Below, piece by piece: positions 60,528 through 64,000 of a stretch of 64,000 nt of DNA. A model generated the notes under the pieces. That model saw only the letters and a list, made by a program, of their open reading frames with translations, did not search any database and was not told where the DNA came from. How positions within the stretch are numbered: the stretch's first letter is position 1; each line of letters opens with the position of its first letter. The stretch is from Edaphobacter paludis. GTDB taxonomy: Bacteria; Acidobacteriota; Terriglobia; Terriglobales; Acidobacteriaceae. The stretch lies in NCBI RefSeq assembly GCF_039993895.1, contig NZ_CP121194.1, positions 2,356,001 through 2,420,000 on the forward strand, read 5' to 3'. The translations under genes were made by a program, and so were the position numbers.

Positions 60528-60565
60528 CGAGAACGCCTCGGCTTTTGCTGAGGCGTTCTCGCTTT
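60528..60565. terminator. Bidirectional terminator between clpC and hpnE
   Basis: 15-bp stem (60528-60542 with 60547-60561, one mismatch), TTTT loop, followed by CTTT. Confidence 0.85.
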
Positions 60566-60590
60566 AAGCGGAAGATTGTCACTGACACAA

Positions 60591-60623
60591 GCAGGCCCTT
60601 CCGCTTTGCGGAAGGATGACAAG
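60591..60623 (-). repeat. GTCATTCC-type palindromic repeat, copy E (inverted)
   Basis: Reading the minus strand: CTTGTCATCC-TTCCGC-AAA-GCGGAA-GG, then a CCTGC end. It lies directly downstream of the terminator between two convergent genes. Confidence 0.7.
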
Positions 60624-60645
60624 AAAAAGGACTAAGGGTAGAAGG

Positions 60646-62046
60646 TTATTGGCGGCTCAGCCAACGCATGAGGCCTTGCGCGGGAGCTTCGGGGGACATG
60701 AAGCGATCAGGATTCCCCATCAAGGCACCGGCGGCGAGCCTTCCGCTGCGCACGGCACCTTCCATCGTCGAAGGCCACTCCGTTGCGGTCCAATCTCCTG
60801 CCAGATAAAGTCCGGGCCACTCAGTAGTTTGATTAGGCCGGAATCGGTCCAGACCGGGAATGACAGAGAAGGTGGCGCGGGCCTCTTTCAGCACTCCACT
60901 CTTTACAAGTTTTGCCGTCTTCGCCGCGGGGAAGAACAGCTCCAGCTCCTGAAGCGCAGAGGTGAGTATCTGTTCCCTTCCCATCTCCAACTCGGACCAT
61001 GAGGCACTGATGACCAACTCCAGATAGCTGCCGCGCTCGGCGGCCCAGCGGCGGATGCGCGATTTGGCGAACATCCACTGAATGCGAGTGTCCAGAAGAA
61101 CAGCGTGGTCGATGTCGACCACGTCACCGTCATACCAGAGGTGAACTGTAGTGATAGGCGCGGGAATAAATTTGTCGAAGTCTTCGTTCAGCGTCGTGTT
61201 GCGGCCGATCGAGGATTTAAGGCCGGCAAGCAGGTTCTTTGTCTGTCTGAAGTCAGTGGCGAGGATGACGGAGGAGGTCGTGTAGACCTCTCCGCCTGCC
61301 TTTACCAGCCAGTTCTTCTCCGAGGTTTGTTCGATGCCCTCGACGCCTGACTTGAGGTTGATGGCAACGCCTTTACGGCGGGCAAGCTCGGCGATAGGAG
61401 CGAAGAATTCACTGAGCGGGGCCGCGGGAATGCCGAGCCGACCGGCCGGCGCAGAGCGCAAAAAGGATTCATGGAAGACTTTGCCCGCGTACTTCACCGA
61501 GCAGCGCTCGAAACCATCATTGAGCGCGCCGACAACGACCGGCTCCCAGAAGTGGCGGATCGCCCGCTGGGTTTGGCCGGTACGACTGAGCCAGGAGGCG
61601 AAGCTTTCGGTATCGTTCGCTGGGTAGCCATGCAGGAAGCGGGCGAGACCGGAGGCGATCGCAACCTTGTCGCGCAGTGAGAGCATGGGAGCGCGAAGGA
61701 AGCTGATCGCCTGATGCGCCGGCGCAGGGAGGTTGCCGGGACGCAACAAGCTGCGGCGGCCACCGGGTTCGAGAAAGGTCAATTCGTCGTACCAGCGGAT
61801 GGTGTCGGACATTCCGGCCTGACGGCACAGGTCGAGGATATTGGTGCAGCAGCCAAGAACGACATGCTGCGAGTCGATGGTCTCGGAGAGGGCAGGATGC
61901 TCATAGGAATAGGCACGGCCACCGATGTACGGGCGCCGTTCCAGCACCGTTACCGTCGCCCCCGCGTCCGCGAGCGCTACGGCAGCGGCGAGGCCGGCTA
62001 CGCCTGCGCCTATAACGATCGCGTCCTGGTTGCCAGGGTCGCTCAT
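60646..62046 (-). CDS. hpnE: Hydroxysqualene dehydroxylase-type FAD oxidoreductase
   Basis: 466 residues. N-terminal FAD motif AIVIGAGVAGLAAAVALADAG and ERRPYIGGRAYS, and the C-terminal GLYLAGDWTATEWPSTMEGAVRSGRLAA typical of the phytoene-desaturase-like HpnE. It converts hydroxysqualene to squalene in the three-step HpnCDE route. ATG 62046 overlaps the hpnD stop (ATGA); upstream frames are not conserved. Confidence 0.93.
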   Translation of the reverse strand: MSDPGNQDAIVIGAGVAGLAAAVALADAGATVTVLERRPYIGGRAYSYEHPALSETIDSQHVVLGCCTNILDLCRQAGMSDTIRWYDELTFLEPGGRRSLLRPGNLPAPAHQAISFLRAPMLSLRDKVAIASGLARFLHGYPANDTESFASWLSRTGQTQRAIRHFWEPVVVGALNDGFERCSVKYAGKVFHESFLRSAPAGRLGIPAAPLSEFFAPIAELARRKGVAINLKSGVEGIEQTSEKNWLVKAGGEVYTTSSVILATDFRQTKNLLAGLKSSIGRNTTLNEDFDKFIPAPITTVHLWYDGDVVDIDHAVLLDTRIQWMFAKSRIRRWAAERGSYLELVISASWSELEMGREQILTSALQELELFFPAAKTAKLVKSGVLKEARATFSVIPGLDRFRPNQTTEWPGLYLAGDWTATEWPSTMEGAVRSGRLAAGALMGNPDRFMSPEAPAQGLMRWLSRQ

Positions 62047-62948
62047 GACGTCATCCGATTGAGCAATGCCATCGACATGCCTTGCGTGAGAGTCAGCAGC
62101 TTCGAGGATGTCGGCACGCTGACACGCTGAGAGAAGACATCGTTGTCGAGCTTTCCTATCCTGACAAGGAGATTGCGGTAGATGGTGACGAGCACCCACA
62201 GGGCGGCGCGGCTGTCTTTATCGATCAGAGGAAGGAGTTGGTCTGCGGACTTGTAATAGGCCTCGGCCTTCGCTGCCAGCTGGCGGAGCATGGCTCTGTC
62301 TGGTGATTCCACTCCAGCGCCCTGGGCCAGGGCCAGGACTCGTTCAGTGCTGCTGCCGAATTCATGCAGCATATCCTGCGGCAGGTAAACTCGTCCGCGC
62401 TCTGCATCTTCCTTCACGTCACGAAGGATGTTCGTCAACTGAAATGCGATGCCTGTCTCTTCGGCCAATTTTTCTGCGCGGGGATCGGTGTAGCCGAAGA
62501 TACGAATGCAGACGAGTCCAACGACCGAGGCGACGAGATAGCAATAGCGGTAGAGATCGTCGAAGGTGGCGAATGTCTGCACTTCTACGGCGGCTCCAAG
62601 ATGGGGTTCGAGGTCCATGGTGGTTCCCTGCACCAGCTCTTCAAGCAGCGCATCGGGAATTGCAAATTGCTTTTGCGTGTCGTTGAGGGCAAGGAAGACG
62701 GGATCGCCGGACACTCCGCTACGGCGCGCGGCTCGCCATGATTCGACCCAGGCGCTCATCGCCTGACGGCGCTCGGGGAGAGTGAGCGATTCGTCATCGG
62801 CGATATCGTCGGCGCGACGCATGAAGGCATAGACCGCACACATGGCGTCGCTCTTGTGCCGCGGCAAAACGCGGAAGGCGTAGTAAAAGTTCTTGGCCTC
62901 GCGCTGCGCTATCGTGCGGCAGGCAGCATAGGCTTCGGCAATGGTCAC
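62043..62948 (-). CDS. hpnD: Presqualene diphosphate synthase
   Basis: Condenses two farnesyl diphosphates to presqualene diphosphate. 301 residues of the squalene/phytoene synthase fold; the two Asp-rich motifs are RRADDIADD and LRDVKEDAERGRVYLP. GTG at 62948 overlaps the hpnC stop (GTGA), consistent with coupled translation. Confidence 0.94.
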   Translation of the reverse strand: MTIAEAYAACRTIAQREAKNFYYAFRVLPRHKSDAMCAVYAFMRRADDIADDESLTLPERRQAMSAWVESWRAARRSGVSGDPVFLALNDTQKQFAIPDALLEELVQGTTMDLEPHLGAAVEVQTFATFDDLYRYCYLVASVVGLVCIRIFGYTDPRAEKLAEETGIAFQLTNILRDVKEDAERGRVYLPQDMLHEFGSSTERVLALAQGAGVESPDRAMLRQLAAKAEAYYKSADQLLPLIDKDSRAALWVLVTIYRNLLVRIGKLDNDVFSQRVSVPTSSKLLTLTQGMSMALLNRMTS

Positions 62949-63886
62949 GTCGTAAGCCCCGCCCGCATCTTCGCTATCAACGCTCCAGCCAGCAGGCTCA
63001 ACTTCTTCACCTTCGAGACGACGGGCCTGCCGCGCAGCACATCAAAGTTTTCCGCAGTGATGCCGTCGAGAATGGCGTCGCCGCCCTTGCGAAAGAGGTC
63101 CAGCGTGACTGCCAGTTCCTTATCGACGTGGGAGCTGATGACGCCACCGTCGCGCAGCATGGCGCGGGTACCCACTACAAGGCTTTCGATCATCGCGGCA
63201 AACTCGGGCGTAAAGACGCGGCCCTCAATCTGGCCGTCCTCGACGCCAAAGTGCGCCATAGCTTCCGCCGGAATATACCGTCTGCCACGATCGGCGTCCT
63301 CGGTCACATCCTGCCAGAAGTTCGCCAATTGCAAAGCGGTGCAGACCTTGTCCGAGAGCAACGCCAGCGACTCTTCCTGGTATCCGCACACCCATAAGAC
63401 CAGCCGACCGACGGGATTGGCCGAGTAGCGCGAGTATTCGAGCAATTCGTGCCAGGTTTCATACTCGGTCTTGACCTGGTCCATACGGAAGGCGTGGAGC
63501 AGGTCGGCAAAGAGTTCGCGAGGGACGCCGCACTCGCGCACGGTCTCGTGCAGCGCCACAAAAACAGGATGCATGGAACGCTGCGGCGTGTCGTAGCACT
63601 CGTCGAGCATCGAGCCCCAGGCGTCGAGGAGGCGCGTGGCAATTGCCGGGTCTTCGACCTCATCGCCGAGATCGTCTGCAACGCGGCAATAGGCGTAGAT
63701 GCTCTCAAAGTGTGGCCTGACCTTGCGGGGGAGAAACCAGGTGGCAACGTGGAAGTTCTCGTAGTGCGATGTGGCTAGCTTGCGACACCAGGCCTGCGCC
63801 TCTTCGAGCGTTGGCCGCTCCATCGGAGTGAGGTATTCGTGCGGCGCACCAAGCAGGGCGTGTTCGGATAGAGACATTTCGCTCAC
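62945..63886 (-). CDS. hpnC: Hydroxysqualene synthase (squalene synthase-like HpnC)
   Basis: 313 residues; converts presqualene diphosphate to hydroxysqualene. Motifs YCRVADDLGDE and NFWQDVTEDADRGRRYIP. GTG at 63886 overlaps the stop of the upstream gene (GTGA); an ATG at 63877 is the alternative. The order hpnC-hpnD-hpnE is the common hopanoid arrangement; the cyclase gene (shc) is outside the window. Confidence 0.93.
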   Translation of the reverse strand: MSEMSLSEHALLGAPHEYLTPMERPTLEEAQAWCRKLATSHYENFHVATWFLPRKVRPHFESIYAYCRVADDLGDEVEDPAIATRLLDAWGSMLDECYDTPQRSMHPVFVALHETVRECGVPRELFADLLHAFRMDQVKTEYETWHELLEYSRYSANPVGRLVLWVCGYQEESLALLSDKVCTALQLANFWQDVTEDADRGRRYIPAEAMAHFGVEDGQIEGRVFTPEFAAMIESLVVGTRAMLRDGGVISSHVDKELAVTLDLFRKGGDAILDGITAENFDVLRGRPVVSKVKKLSLLAGALIAKMRAGLTT

Positions 63887-64000
63887 TCTGGCACCCCGGC
63901 AGGAAAGACGGCGGTCTTGATCTCGCGCGAGCTTCCGCTGCGATTCATCATGCGCGCGAAGACGGCGGGAACTTCTTCCAGACCGACGCGCCCGGTAATG
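63883..64000 (-). CDS. C-terminal end of a probable medium-chain (zinc-type) dehydrogenase
   Basis: Only 39 residues are inside: ITGRVGLEEVPAVFARMMN, SGSSREIKTAVFP, ending in GVPE. The pattern of an ITGRV-x-L-E-E-V-P-x-V-F-A-R-M segment followed by IK-hydrophobic resembles the C-terminus of medium-chain alcohol/sugar-alcohol dehydrogenases. Stop overlaps the GTG of hpnC. Family assignment is tentative; the rest of the gene is upstream, beyond 64000. Confidence 0.5.
   Translation of the reverse strand, partial: ITGRVGLEEVPAVFARMMNRSGSSREIKTAVFPAGVPE

Noticed and set aside
1..64000. Phage, transposase, CRISPR or defence genes
   Set aside because: None recognised; all large open frames are assigned to housekeeping, envelope or metabolic families.

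Overview
The window looks like chromosomal DNA of an acidobacterium, most likely Terriglobia (Granulicella / Edaphobacter / Terriglobus group). That is inferred from gene content: a CgeB-type glycosyltransferase, LemA/TPM, DUF4142, FecR- and YXWGXW-type secreted proteins, a hopanoid operon, C5-pathway heme genes, LPS heptose genes (so a Gram-negative envelope), G+C-rich coding sequence, and short palindromic elements scattered through the spacers. I could not run a database search. No rRNA, tRNA, CRISPR array, transposase or prophage gene was seen.

Layout. 0-5 kb: LPS heptose synthesis (hldD partial, hldE, a GT9 heptosyltransferase), then a DUF4254 protein and a TPR protein. 5-12 kb: yvcK, a GNAT acetyltransferase, rlmN (antisense), an M16 peptidase, a prepilin, lolA, a HAD phosphatase and a NUDIX hydrolase. 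12-16 kb (minus): an Nramp-family transporter with altered metal-site motifs, a CgeB-like glycosyltransferase, and a soluble PRC/MgtE_N/CBS protein. 16-19 kb: an RsbW-like kinase and STAS antagonist, then convergent lemA, TPM and DUF4142 genes. 19.5-30 kb: oligopeptidase B, hemD, a LytS-type histidine kinase, ribA, an esterase, and a minus-strand run containing DinB, a three-gene osmoprotectant ABC transporter and a P-loop kinase. 30-37 kb: gapA, an EAL-PAS-PAS protein, a VOC protein, a Rid-family protein, pgk, tpiA and lepB. 37-45.7 kb: murQ, a ThuA / Gfo-Idh / two TIM-barrel sugar cluster, a peptide-binding lipoprotein and anmK. 45.7-53.4 kb: mutS, hemX-hemA, a FecR-domain protein and hemC. 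53.5-60.5 kb: a YXWGXW protein, an alcohol dehydrogenase, a lol-type operon interrupted by an AhpD-like gene, and clpC. 60.6-64 kb: hpnE-hpnD-hpnC, with the end of a dehydrogenase upstream.

How it fits together. gapA, pgk and tpiA supply triose glycolysis, and yvcK is linked to central carbon and cell-wall control. murQ and anmK form two arms of muropeptide recycling; the binding protein coupled to anmK may feed them. hemA, hemC and hemD are parts of tetrapyrrole synthesis. lolA and the lolCD-like genes serve lipoprotein trafficking. The hpn genes make squalene for hopanoids.

Most notable: (1) two copies of a palindromic repeat lying in frame inside mutS, with a structurally similar hairpin at the start of the anmK-coupled lipoprotein gene and another repeat type at the 5' end of lolD; (2) an Nramp-family permease lacking the canonical DPGN and TM6 methionine motifs, near a free-standing MgtE-type sensor protein, suggesting a split magnesium or divalent-metal system; (3) a compact ThuA/oxidoreductase/isomerase cluster consistent with 3-keto-sugar chemistry.
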